Of a stretch of DNA of 11,808 nucleotides, positions 1 through 7,229 are shown in pieces (within the stretch, counting starts at the first letter, position 1; each line of letters starts with the position of its first letter). The notes under the pieces are model-generated. The model searched no databases, was not told the origin of the DNA, and saw nothing but the letters and a program-made list of their open reading frames with translations. A program made the translations under genes and the position numbers. Source of the stretch: Rhodobacterales bacterium (lineage in GTDB: Bacteria; Pseudomonadota; Alphaproteobacteria; Rhodobacterales; Rhodobacteraceae); assembly GCA_013298485.1 (NCBI GenBank), contig JAAFHS010000028.1, forward strand, positions 1-11,808, read 5' to 3'.

Positions 1-567
1 GGTCACATGGGTATAGCGTTTGGCATCGGCATGTTTCTTCGGGTCCTTATCATAAACCCCGTCCACCTTCGTGCCCTTGAAGATCGCCTGACACGCCATC
101 TCGGCTGCCCGCAGCGTTGCCGCCGTATCGGTCGTGAAATAGGGGTTTCCCGTGCCTGCCGCAAAGATCACCACCCGCTTTTTCTCCAGATGCCGCACTG
201 CGCGCCTGCGGATATAGGGCTCACACACCTGATCCATCGGAATGGCGCTCACCACCCGTGTGAACACCCCGATCTGTTCCAGCGCCGATTGCATCGCCAG
301 CGCGTTCATCACGGTGGCCAGCATCCCCATGTAATCGGCAGTCGTGCGCTCCATCCCCTGCGCCGACCCTGCCAGCCCGCGAAAGATGTTGCCGCCCCCG
401 ATCACCATGCAGATCTCGACCCCCATGTCGCGCACGGATTTCACCTCCTGCGCGATGCGCTGCACGGTCGGCGGGTGCAGCCCGTAACCCTGATCGCCCA
501 TCAGCGCCTCGCCACTGATTTTCAGCATCACGCGGGTGTAGGCGGTCTTCGGTTGATCGTCCGGCAT
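1..567 (-). CDS. pyrH: UMP kinase (uridylate kinase), 5' part, cut by window edge
   Basis: PyrH phosphorylates UMP to UDP with ATP in the cytoplasm, an essential step of pyrimidine nucleotide synthesis. The first 189 codons are visible and the frame is still open at base 1; full-length bacterial PyrH is about 240 residues, so roughly 50 C-terminal residues lie outside. Reading the minus strand, the amino-acid kinase motifs appear in order: LKISGEAL near residues 15-22, GGGNIFRG at 57-64, GTGNPYFTTD at 138-147 and DGVYDKDPK at 169-177. The ATG at 567 is supported by an AGGGGTG-type ribosome site about 6-8 bases upstream (573-579). It is transcribed away from miaA, so the two share a divergent control region of about 107 bp. 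In this family allosteric control by GTP and UTP is known, but nothing here shows it. Identity is secure; only the 3' end is missing. Confidence 0.96.
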   Translation of the reverse strand, partial: MPDDQPKTAYTRVMLKISGEALMGDQGYGLHPPTVQRIAQEVKSVRDMGVEICMVIGGGNIFRGLAGSAQGMERTTADYMGMLATVMNALAMQSALEQIGVFTRVVSAIPMDQVCEPYIRRRAVRHLEKKRVVIFAAGTGNPYFTTDTAATLRAAEMACQAIFKGTKVDGVYDKDPKKHADAKRYTHVT

Positions 568-674
568 CGCGGTCACCCCTGCTCTGTTGATCGGCTCTTT
601 GATTGGCGCGCAAAATGTCGGAAAACGCGGGCGGGTTCAACCGGCGAACGCGGGGCCTGCGGAACGGACGGAAA
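568..674. other. Divergent intergenic region pyrH/miaA
   Basis: About 107 bp separate the two opposed start codons and must contain the pyrH leader and ribosome site (573-579, minus strand) and the miaA leader. I could not pick out a convincing -35/-10 pair for either gene. The miaA reading frame stays open upstream of the chosen start, back to a TTG at 603 and an ATG at 615, so part of this stretch would be coding if translation begins earlier. Confidence 0.5.
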
Positions 675-1544
675 ATGGAATATCTGGCCACATTGAAAAC
701 CATTTCGCGCGAGGCCCCTGTGCTGATCGCGGGGCCGACAGCATCGGGCAAATCGGCCCTGGCGATGGACCTTGCCGCGCGCGATGGCCGCATCATCGTG
801 AATGCCGATGCGCTGCAGGTGTATGATTGCTGGCGCGTGCTGACGGCACGGCCAACGCAGGCCGATACGGCCACGGCCCCGCATGCGCTGTATGGTCATA
901 TCGCCCGGGATAGCGCCTATTCCGTCGGCCAATGGCTGCGCGAGGCGGCTGCCCTGATCGACCGCCCCGTCGTCATCGTGGGCGGCACGGGGCTTTACTT
1001 CAGCGCACTGACCGCAGGGCTGGCCGATATTCCCCCCATCCCCGCCGCCGTGCGCGCCGAAGGTGACCGGCTGCGCGCGGCGGGCACGGCCGCGATGCTG
1101 ACTGCCCTCGACCCCGCGACACAGGCCCGCATCGATACGGCCAACCCGATGCGCGTGCAGCGCGCCTGGGAGGTGCAGCAGGCCACCGGGCGCGGCCTTG
1201 CGTCCTGGCAGGACGACACCGGGCCGCCGCTGCTGCCCCTGTCGCGCGCCGATGCCATTGTGCTGCGCCCCACCCCTGCCACCCTGAACGCCCGCATCGA
1301 CGCGCGGTTTGATGCGATGATGACAGGCGGCGCGCTGGATGAGGTGCGGGCCCAATTGGACACCTGGACCCCCGCCCTGCCCGCCATGCGCGCCATTGGG
1401 GCCGCCGAACTCGTGGCGCATCTGCAGGGCCGCATGCCGCTTGATGCCGCGATATCCGCCGCCAAGATTACCACACACCAATATGCCAAACGCCAGCGCA
1501 CATGGTTTCGCAGCCGGATGGCCGATTGGCGGGTCTTTGCCTAA
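675..1544 (+). CDS. miaA: tRNA dimethylallyltransferase MiaA
   Basis: MiaA transfers a dimethylallyl group from DMAPP to N6 of A37 in tRNAs that read codons starting with U, the first step towards ms2i6A. From the ATG at 675 the product is 289 residues, normal for the family (about 290-315). Visible motifs are the P-loop GPTASGKS (20-27), the substrate-contacting block DALQVY (45-50) with the TARPT segment (58-61 region), GGTGLY (103-108), AIGAAEL (240-246) and the C-terminal KRQRTWFR block (272-279). I chose 675 because the P-loop then lies about 20 residues from the N-terminus, as usual, and GGACGG precedes the ATG. TTG 603 or ATG 615 would add a low-complexity Arg/Gly-rich leader. AIGAAEL replaces the AIGYKEL-like block of E. 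coli MiaA; I take this as lineage variation. It appears to be a single-gene unit, and no clear terminator follows. Confidence 0.95.
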   Translation: MEYLATLKTISREAPVLIAGPTASGKSALAMDLAARDGRIIVNADALQVYDCWRVLTARPTQADTATAPHALYGHIARDSAYSVGQWLREAAALIDRPVVIVGGTGLYFSALTAGLADIPPIPAAVRAEGDRLRAAGTAAMLTALDPATQARIDTANPMRVQRAWEVQQATGRGLASWQDDTGPPLLPLSRADAIVLRPTPATLNARIDARFDAMMTGGALDEVRAQLDTWTPALPAMRAIGAAELVAHLQGRMPLDAAISAAKITTHQYAKRQRTWFRSRMADWRVFA

Positions 1545-1680
1545 ACCCCCGTTTCACCGGCAGGATTCTGCATTCCGACCCGGCCCGTCAAAGATAGTTG
1601 CGAAGGCGCGCTCTTTTCGCTTGGGTTGCGGCGCTGGCATTGCTTTAGTGTGACGTCACCAAAGGCCCCGTGAATCACCC
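1545..1680. other. Intergenic region upstream of the AraC-type gene
   Basis: These 136 bp between miaA and the regulator gene contain no clear intrinsic terminator. A possible weak promoter is TTGGGT (1621-1626), a 17-base spacer and TTTAGT (1644-1649), which matches consensus poorly. It is directly followed by the 10-bp palindrome listed separately. The ribosome site of the regulator is weak: AAAGG at 1661-1665 is about 15 bases from the ATG. Confidence 0.3.
1650..1659. promoter_or_regulatory. Perfect 10-bp palindrome GTGACGTCAC, possible operator
   Basis: The uninterrupted palindrome GTGACGTCAC lies 21 bases before the start codon of the AraC-family gene and abuts a weak -10-like TTTAGT. 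Its position fits an operator for autoregulation or for another repressor. A 10-bp palindrome can occur by chance and no second copy was noticed nearby, so function is only inferred. Confidence 0.3.
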
Positions 1681-2478
1681 ATGCAAGATCAGACCCATCC
1701 GTCGCAATTGCGTCTTGTCGCCATTCCCCGTCTGGCCTCTGCAGGCCGCTGGCGGGTGGAGGCGATGCGGTCCCTGTCCGAACCTTGCCTCTTGTGGTTC
1801 ACCAAAGGCCAGGGCCGGATCACCATCGCAGGCACCACACGCGGCTATACACAGCATAACGTTATCTTCATCCCGGCAGGCGTCATGCACGGGTTCGAGG
1901 TCGGGCCGCAGGTGTTCGGCACCGCCGTCTTCTTCGGCCGTGATTGCGATGTGACGCTGCCGCGCGGCCCGCAGCATCTGCGCATCCGCGATGTCCACAG
2001 CCAGCAGGAACTGAACGTCACACTCGACATGATCCTGCGCGAAATGGACAGCGACAGCCCCGCCCATGAACGCGCCACACGGCATTATCTTGGTCTGCTC
2101 GGTGTCTGGCTGGAACGTCAGGTCGCAAAGGGCGCGTCCGAGATCACCAAACCCGATGCCGCGCGCAAACTGGTGGCGCGCTATTCGGCCCTGCTGGAAA
2201 GCAACTATCAGTCCGGCATGGGGGTTGCCGAATTCGCCGCTGCCCTTGGTGTCACGCCCACGCATCTCACGCGGTGCTGCAAACAGGCGAACGGGCGGTC
2301 GGCGCACACGATCCTGCAGGACCGCCGGTTGTTCGAGGCCCGCCGCCTGCTGTCGGAAACCAAACTGCCCGTCGCCCGCATTGGCGAGACGCTGGGTTTC
2401 AACTCGCCCGCCTATTTCACCCGCGCCTTCCAGCATGTGACGGGCCTGTCACCCACGGCCTTCCGCCGCGCGCGTTGA
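1681..2478 (+). CDS. AraC-family transcriptional regulator with cupin-like N-terminus
   Basis: This is a 265-residue DNA-binding regulator. The N-terminal half (about 24-90) reads as an AraC-type cupin sensor barrel, with the KGQGRITIAG strand pair and the IPAGVMHGFE turn. The C-terminal AraC/XylS domain spans about 165-263. Its first helix-turn-helix is GVAEFAAALGVTPTHLTR (181-198). The second is around 230-252, with the family signature IGETLGFNSPAYFTRAFQHV. Effector and targets cannot be read from the sequence. It lies 222 bp upstream of, and in the same orientation as, the peptide-type ABC importer operon, so control of that operon is the simplest guess. The start at 1681 gives a standard length, but its ribosome site is poor (AAAGG about 15 bases upstream). 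A 6-bp stem TTGACC/GGTCAA overlaps the stop codon and is too weak to call a terminator. Confidence 0.9.
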   Translation: MQDQTHPSQLRLVAIPRLASAGRWRVEAMRSLSEPCLLWFTKGQGRITIAGTTRGYTQHNVIFIPAGVMHGFEVGPQVFGTAVFFGRDCDVTLPRGPQHLRIRDVHSQQELNVTLDMILREMDSDSPAHERATRHYLGLLGVWLERQVAKGASEITKPDAARKLVARYSALLESNYQSGMGVAEFAAALGVTPTHLTRCCKQANGRSAHTILQDRRLFEARRLLSETKLPVARIGETLGFNSPAYFTRAFQHVTGLSPTAFRRAR

Positions 2479-2580
2479 CCCTTTGGTCAAACCTGCCATC
2501 AACGGCCTCGATTCATAGTTATCATGCGGTCGACAGCATGTTGAATGTCGGTTTTCACCATGATGTGGCGAAAGCAGACA

Positions 2581-2612
2581 TTGACGCATGCCGCAAAAAG
2601 ATGCGGTATGAA
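2581..2612 (+). promoter_or_regulatory. Possible promoter with an inverted repeat in the spacer, upstream of the binding-protein gene
   Basis: TTGACG (2581-2586) matches the -35 consensus at five of six positions. It is directly followed by a near-perfect inverted repeat, CATGCCGCA (2587-2595) and TGCGGTATG (2602-2610), separated by AAAAGA, with one G-T mismatch. TATGAA (2607-2612) could serve as a -10 at a long 20-base spacing; at normal 17-base spacing the -10 would be a poor CGGTAT. The dyad therefore lies where a regulator would contact polymerase. The distance to the ATG (about 90 bases) suits an operon leader. Promoter activity is inferred. Confidence 0.35.
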
Positions 2613-2688
2613 GGCAGGACTGGCCTCGCGCCCGGTTTGCCGCCTGCAGCCGGACCAGCCCACGACAACAAAAAACGCTGCTGCCTTC

Positions 2689-2695
2689 AGGGAGA
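2689..2695 (+). promoter_or_regulatory. Ribosome binding site AGGGAGA deciding the binding-protein start
   Basis: AGGGAGA lies six bases upstream of ATG 2701. It selects this start over an in-frame codon at 2545, which would add 52 residues ahead of the Tat signal and has no such site. Confidence 0.8.
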
Positions 2696-2700
2696 ATGAC

Positions 2701-4341
2701 ATGACGAAACCGAACGAAGCCACCGCCACGATCCATCCGGTGGCGTTCATGTATGCCGATGAATTCAACGCAGGCAAACTCAGCCGCCGCGAATTTCTGA
2801 CCCGCACCACAGCCCTTGGTGTCGGTGCCGCCGCCGCCTATGGCCTGATCGGCCTGCCCGCGCCCGCCGCCGCACAAGAGGCGACAGTCGGTGGCATCCT
2901 GCGCGTCGCGATGGAAACCAAGGCCCAGAAAGACCCGCGCCTGGCCGACTGGCCGCAGATCGCCAACGTCTATCGCGGCTGGCTGGAATACCTGATCCAG
3001 TACAACCCCGACGGCACCTTCGAAGGCCGCCTGCTGGAAAGCTGGGAGGCCAATGCCGACGCCACCGAATATACGCTCAAGGTGCGCCCCGGCATCACCT
3101 GGAACAACGGGGATGCCTTCACCGCCGATGACGTGGTGCGCAACTTCGGCCGCTGGACCGATGGCACCGTCGAAGGCAACGCCATGGCCTCGCGGTTCCT
3201 CGGGCTTGTGGATGAGACCACCAAGCAGCTGCGCGAAGGATCGGTGGTCAAGGTCGATGACATGACGGTCAAGCTGATGATGTCGATTTCCGATGTCGCC
3301 GTGGTGCCGAACCTTGCCGACTATCCCGCTGCCGTCGTGCATGCCAGCCTGACCGACGGGCAGGATCCCTCCACCAATCCCATCGGCACCGGACCTTATG
3401 TGCCGGGTGAGATTTCGGTGGGCCAGCGCATGACACTGGTGCGCGCACCCAACCACACCTGGTGGGGCGGCACCGCACCCCTGGACGAAATCCACTATAT
3501 CGATTTCGGCACCGATCCGTCGGCGATGGTCAACCTTGCCGGGTCTGACGAGGTTGATGTGAACTATGAAAGCACCGGCGAATTCATCGACATGCTGGAT
3601 GGCATGGGCTGGAAAAAGCTGGAAGTCGTGACCGCGTCGACGATCGTTGCACGCATGAACTCGGCCACCAGCGACCTTTACAAGGACAAGGCCGTGCGCC
3701 AGGCCATCCAGAAGGCCGTCGATCTGAATGTGGTTCTGGAACTCGGCTATAACGGGCTTGGCACAACGGCGGAAAACCACCACGCCTGCCCGATCCATCC
3801 GGAATATGCCAAGATCCCGCCCCAGACCGTGGATGCAGCGGCGCTGATGCCCGCCTTGACCGCCGCCGGAATTGCCGATGCGGAGTTTGAGGTGATCTCG
3901 CTCGATGACGGATGGGAGGCGAACACCACCGCAGCCGTCGTATCGCAACTGGTGGATGCCGGGGCCAAGGTGAAACACACCGTGATGCCGGGATCGACCT
4001 TCTGGAACGACTGGCAGAAATACCCGTTCTCCTCCACGACGTGGAACCATCGCCCGCTGGCGGTGCAGAACATGTCGCTGGCCTATACCTCGACAGGCTC
4101 GTGGAACGAAACCGGCATGGCCAATCCTGACTTCGATGCCGCCATGACCAAGGCGCTGTCGCTGGCCGATGCCGATGCGCGGCGCGAGGTGATGGTGACG
4201 CTCGAGACGATCCTGCAGGACGAAGGCGTGATCATCCAGCCGTTCTGGCGCTCGCTCTTCCGGCATGCGCGCGAAGGCGTGAATGTCGACATGCACCCGT
4301 CGTTCGAACATCACCACTACAAGTGGTCGATCTCGGCCTGA
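2701..4341 (+). CDS. Tat-exported family 5 (peptide/nickel type) ABC substrate-binding protein
   Basis: This periplasmic binding protein captures the ligand for the importer encoded downstream. It is 546 residues long, typical of the SBP_bac_5 (DppA/OppA) family. The N-terminus carries a twin-arginine signal: SRREFL at 28-33, a hydrophobic stretch at about 38-52 and a probable cleavage site after AAA at 56-58. The mature part shows family features such as YTLKVRPGITWNNGDAFTADD, the usual DGD-type block, and later NPIGTGPYV. The distal part ends with a His-rich tail (HHHYKW near the C-terminus). The ATG at 2701 is chosen for its strong ribosome site and because it places the Arg pair at 29-30. 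It is the first gene of a four-gene importer operon, and a strong hairpin follows it before the permeases. The ligand cannot be deduced: family members bind di- and oligopeptides, nickel complexes, glutathione, opines or sugars. Confidence 0.93.
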   Translation: MTKPNEATATIHPVAFMYADEFNAGKLSRREFLTRTTALGVGAAAAYGLIGLPAPAAAQEATVGGILRVAMETKAQKDPRLADWPQIANVYRGWLEYLIQYNPDGTFEGRLLESWEANADATEYTLKVRPGITWNNGDAFTADDVVRNFGRWTDGTVEGNAMASRFLGLVDETTKQLREGSVVKVDDMTVKLMMSISDVAVVPNLADYPAAVVHASLTDGQDPSTNPIGTGPYVPGEISVGQRMTLVRAPNHTWWGGTAPLDEIHYIDFGTDPSAMVNLAGSDEVDVNYESTGEFIDMLDGMGWKKLEVVTASTIVARMNSATSDLYKDKAVRQAIQKAVDLNVVLELGYNGLGTTAENHHACPIHPEYAKIPPQTVDAAALMPALTAAGIADAEFEVISLDDGWEANTTAAVVSQLVDAGAKVKHTVMPGSTFWNDWQKYPFSSTTWNHRPLAVQNMSLAYTSTGSWNETGMANPDFDAAMTKALSLADADARREVMVTLETILQDEGVIIQPFWRSLFRHAREGVNVDMHPSFEHHHYKWSISA

Positions 4342-4358
4342 TCGCGCGATGATACTCT

Positions 4359-4387
4359 GGCCGGGCGCGCATCTGCCGCGCCCGGCC
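4359..4387 (+). other. Perfect 11-bp GC hairpin between binding-protein and permease genes
   Basis: GGCCGGGCGCG (4359-4369) pairs fully with CGCGCCCGGCC (4377-4387) across a 7-base loop, 17 bases after the binding-protein stop. No T-tract follows, so it is not a standard intrinsic terminator. In binding-protein-dependent operons such structures often protect the upstream message from 3' decay or partly reduce downstream expression. That would favour excess binding protein over membrane subunits; this role is inferred. Confidence 0.75.
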
Positions 4388-4456
4388 CATCCGAACCGCG
4401 TGACCCACAATCGCGGACGGCCTGCCTGACTTGTCCGGCACAGAGGGGACCCTGAC

Positions 4457-5542
4457 ATGCTGCTATTCGTGGCCAAGCGCCTCGGCGTGATGCTGTTGAC
4501 CGCCATCGCCCTGACCTTCATCGTCTTCTACCTGACCAACCTGCAACCCAACCTTGAAAAGCTGGCCCGCAGCGAAGGCTCGGTCCGGATGACGGACGAG
4601 TCCGTCGCCACCTGGATTCAGCAGAACGGTCATGGCGGATCGGTTCTGGGGCGTTATGCCCAGTGGGTCGGCATTGCACCGGGATGGACGCGCACCGATG
4701 ACAAGGGTGTCACGCGCGGACGCTGCATTGATGACGGCGTCACCGCCGAAGATGCACCGCGCTATTGCGGCGTGCTGCAGGGCGACTGGGGCTTTTCCAC
4801 CGTTTTCAAAGTGCCGGTGATCCAGGTGCTGGCTAAGGCCATGGGCGCCACCGGCTATCTGATGCTGGCCGTCATGCTCGTGATGGTACCCACTGCCCTC
4901 ATCATGGGTGTGCTCTCGGGCATGCGCGAAGGCTCGACCACCGACCGCGTGCTGTCGGGCATCGCCATCGCCACCTCCGCCACCCCGGAATATGTCTCGG
5001 GCGTCATCCTTGTCGCCCTCCTCGCCTCGGGAACCGCGGGTCTGTCGCCCCTGCTGAACGACTGGGGCGTCATCGACACCAAGACGCTGTTTCTGGGCAC
5101 CGCCACATCCGCCATGGATGACATCACCTTCTGGAACTTCACCCTGCCCGTGCTGACCATCGCCCTCTACGGCGTGGGCTACATCGCCCGCATGACCCGC
5201 GCCTCGATGACCGAGGTGATGACCCAGCAATATATCCGCACCGCCCGCCTGAAAGGCGTGTCCTTCGGCCAGGTCGTGATGAAACATGCCCTGCGCAATG
5301 CGCTGATCGCGCCCTTCACCGTCATCATGCTGCAGTTTCCCTACCTGCTGAACGGCGTCGTCATTGTCGAGACGCTGTTCAACTACAAAGGCTTCGGCTG
5401 GACGCTGGTGCAGGCCGCAGGCAACAACGACATCGAACTGCTGCTCGGCTGTTCCGTGATCGCCGTTCTCTTCGTGCTCGTGACGCAGCTGATTTCCGAC
5501 ATCGGCTATGTCTATCTCAATCCCCGTATCCGGCTGGCGTAG
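4457..5542 (+). CDS. ABC transporter permease, DppB/OppB type
   Basis: This is one of two inner-membrane subunits forming the translocation path of the importer. The 361-residue protein begins with a typical first helix (about 7-28). A long non-membrane segment follows (about 30-128), then a membrane domain with helices near 130-155, 165-190, 225-248, 283-305 and 330-352. The EAA coupling loop is at about 259-289, with YIRTARLKGVSFGQ and the ALRNALIAP block. The N-terminal loop is predicted periplasmic and contains Cys90 and Cys104, which could form a disulfide. It is slightly longer than the common 305-340 residues, mainly because of this loop. GAGGGG (4443-4448) eight bases upstream supports the ATG. 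It is followed after 9 bp by the second permease, so the two are translationally close. Confidence 0.93.
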   Translation: MLLFVAKRLGVMLLTAIALTFIVFYLTNLQPNLEKLARSEGSVRMTDESVATWIQQNGHGGSVLGRYAQWVGIAPGWTRTDDKGVTRGRCIDDGVTAEDAPRYCGVLQGDWGFSTVFKVPVIQVLAKAMGATGYLMLAVMLVMVPTALIMGVLSGMREGSTTDRVLSGIAIATSATPEYVSGVILVALLASGTAGLSPLLNDWGVIDTKTLFLGTATSAMDDITFWNFTLPVLTIALYGVGYIARMTRASMTEVMTQQYIRTARLKGVSFGQVVMKHALRNALIAPFTVIMLQFPYLLNGVVIVETLFNYKGFGWTLVQAAGNNDIELLLGCSVIAVLFVLVTQLISDIGYVYLNPRIRLA

Positions 5543-5551
5543 GAGCGCATC

Positions 5552-7135
5552 ATGGAAGCTCTCACATGGTTCGGCGCGTATGCCCCCATTTTCAGCCCGC
5601 CCCTCTCGGCGGCCCTCGCGGCACTGGTCATGCTGTTCCTGACAAGCAGTCTCATCGGCTTTGCCTCCGGTAACGGGCAGGTCGCCCTGCTGCGTACCGG
5701 GTTTCTCGCCATGACATTCCTGTTCGTGTCGTTCTTCATCCTCACCTACCTGTTCCTCAGTGGCGGCGCGGAAGTGAACTACCAGGCCACCATCCGCGGC
5801 CTCCTGACATTTGCCGCCGTCCTGGTCATTTTCGGCCTCTTCGCCGCCCTGACCAGCTGGATACTGCGCGCATATGTCGACGATGCCCCCGGCCTCCTGG
5901 GACGCCTGCGCGGCTGGATGTGGAAGGTGCTTGGCCTGCTTGTCGCCGTCTGGCTGGTGCTGACCCTGCTGCAACCCGCCCCCACGGAACGTGGCATCGT
6001 CGCGTCAATCATCGCACAGTTCCTGCCCGTCTGGATCGCGCTGATCGTCACCTTCGCCCTGTCGATCACCTTCAAGCGCCGCCTCGGCCTCTACGGCAAG
6101 CTGTTCGACAGCCCCGTCGGCATGATCGGCTTTGCCCTTGTGATGTTCTGGGTCTTCACCGCGATCTTTGCCGATTTTGTCATCACGATGGACCCGATCA
6201 CACAGTTCGGCCGCGTCAAGAACCCCCTGCCCGGCATCCCCCTCGTTGATCCGAAGGACGGTCAGTACCCCTACTTCCTCCTCGGCGGCGATCACCTCGC
6301 CCGCGATGTCTTCAGCCGTGTTGTCATGGGCGCCCGCCGCGTCCTGATGATCGCCCCCGCCGCCACCGCATTCGCCTTCATGGTCGGCGTCACCCTTGGC
6401 CTGCCTGCGGGTTATTTCGGTGGCAAGCTCGACACGATCCTGTCGTTCTTTGCCAATCTCGTTCTCGCCTTCCCCGTGATCCTGCTGTTCTACCTGCTCG
6501 TCACACCCGAGATTCGCGTGACCGGCATCCCGATCTACCTTGCCGCCGTCCTCTTCATCTTTCCGATCATCTTCTTCTCCACCCTCTTCAACGCGCGTTA
6601 CTTCACCGATCCCGCAAAGCGCAACCTCTATGTCGGCATCACGCTTGTGATCGGCCTCTGGGCCTATTCGGGCCTCGCCTTCAATGCCGATCCGCTCGGC
6701 ATCTGGTCGATGGATCCCAACCTGCTCAACGTCTTCGTCTCCGTCGTCTTCGTGAACTCCCCCACCGTGTTCCGCATCGTGCGTGGCCTCGTGATGGACA
6801 TCAAGGCGCGTGACTATGTCGCCGCGGGCCAGACGCGCGGCGAAGGCCCCTGGTACATCATGCTGTGGGAAATCCTGCCCAATGCGCGCGGGCCCCTGAT
6901 CGTCGATTTCTGCCTGCGCATCGGCTATACCACCATCCTGCTCGGCACCCTCGGCTTCTTCGGCCTTGGCGTCTCCCCTGAATCCCCCGACTGGGGCTCC
7001 ACCATCGATGACGGCCGCAAACTGCTCGCGGTCTTCCTGCACCCCGCCGTCACACCGGCACTGGCCTTGATGAGCCTCGTTCTCGGCCTCAACCTGCTCG
7101 CCGACGGGTTGCGCGAAGAAAGCCTGAAAGACTGA
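5552..7135 (+). CDS. Enlarged ABC transporter permease, DppC/OppC type, with extra N-terminal membrane region
   Basis: This is the second membrane subunit of the importer. At 527 residues it is far longer than usual DppC (about 280-310). The canonical part starts near DSPVGMIGFALV (186-197), equivalent to the usual first helix. It continues through the conserved GGDHLARDVFSRVVMGAR (245-262) and the EAA loop (about 411-451, with RGLVMDIKARDYVAAGQTRG), and ends with LGFFGLGVSPESPDWGS (467-483) and NLLADGLRE. Before it lies an additional region of about 180 residues with probable helices near 15-36, 50-70, 82-104, 123-141 and 150-173. The stretch between LAFPVILLFY (305-314) and FRIVRG is also enlarged, to about 95 residues, with probable extra helices near 325-345 and 358-375. 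The frame is continuous, so this is not a sequencing fusion of two stops. TAGGAG overlapping the previous stop codon provides the ribosome site. The role of the extra helices is unknown. Confidence 0.92.
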   Translation: MEALTWFGAYAPIFSPPLSAALAALVMLFLTSSLIGFASGNGQVALLRTGFLAMTFLFVSFFILTYLFLSGGAEVNYQATIRGLLTFAAVLVIFGLFAALTSWILRAYVDDAPGLLGRLRGWMWKVLGLLVAVWLVLTLLQPAPTERGIVASIIAQFLPVWIALIVTFALSITFKRRLGLYGKLFDSPVGMIGFALVMFWVFTAIFADFVITMDPITQFGRVKNPLPGIPLVDPKDGQYPYFLLGGDHLARDVFSRVVMGARRVLMIAPAATAFAFMVGVTLGLPAGYFGGKLDTILSFFANLVLAFPVILLFYLLVTPEIRVTGIPIYLAAVLFIFPIIFFSTLFNARYFTDPAKRNLYVGITLVIGLWAYSGLAFNADPLGIWSMDPNLLNVFVSVVFVNSPTVFRIVRGLVMDIKARDYVAAGQTRGEGPWYIMLWEILPNARGPLIVDFCLRIGYTTILLGTLGFFGLGVSPESPDWGSTIDDGRKLLAVFLHPAVTPALALMSLVLGLNLLADGLREESLKD

Positions 7136-7177
7136 TGCGAAACCCTGCCCCTTCCTCTGTTCCCAACTATCCCACGG

Positions 7178-7206
7178 GGGTCCGGGGGTGTGAAACCCCC
7201 GGTCCC
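7178..7206 (+). repeat. GC-rich hairpin between permease and ATPase genes, REP-like
   Basis: CCGGGGGT (7182-7189) pairs perfectly with ACCCCCGG (7195-7202) over the 5-base loop GTGAA. Beyond a single T-T mismatch, GGG (7178-7180) pairs with CCC (7204-7206). No T-run follows, and the ATPase gene begins 24 bases later. The design resembles short GC-rich palindromes scattered between genes in Rhodobacterales; that comparison is from memory and was not tested. It may modulate the message within the operon. Confidence 0.6.
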
Positions 7207-7229
7207 GCCCCAGCCACCGAGAGGCCGCC

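Noticed and set aside
7..696. Plus-strand open frame of 229 codons
   Set aside because: It is the complement of pyrH, whose kinase motifs are clear on the minus strand.
573..1481. Antisense open frame of 302 codons opposite miaA
   Set aside because: MiaA motifs on the plus strand are complete, and the antisense product is low-complexity Gly/Arg/His-rich.
2475..2490. Terminator after the AraC-type gene (TTGACC-CTTT-GGTCAA)
   Set aside because: The stem is only six pairs, overlaps the stop codon and has no T-tract.
2449..4521. Antisense open frame of 690 codons on the minus strand
   Set aside because: It lies wholly opposite the binding-protein gene, is rich in His/Arg/Gly of the kind produced by reading high-GC codons backwards, and shows no family motif.
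4463..5974. Antisense open frame of 503 codons
   Set aside because: Complement of the two permease genes with Gln/His/Gly/Asp-rich shadow composition and no recognisable domain.
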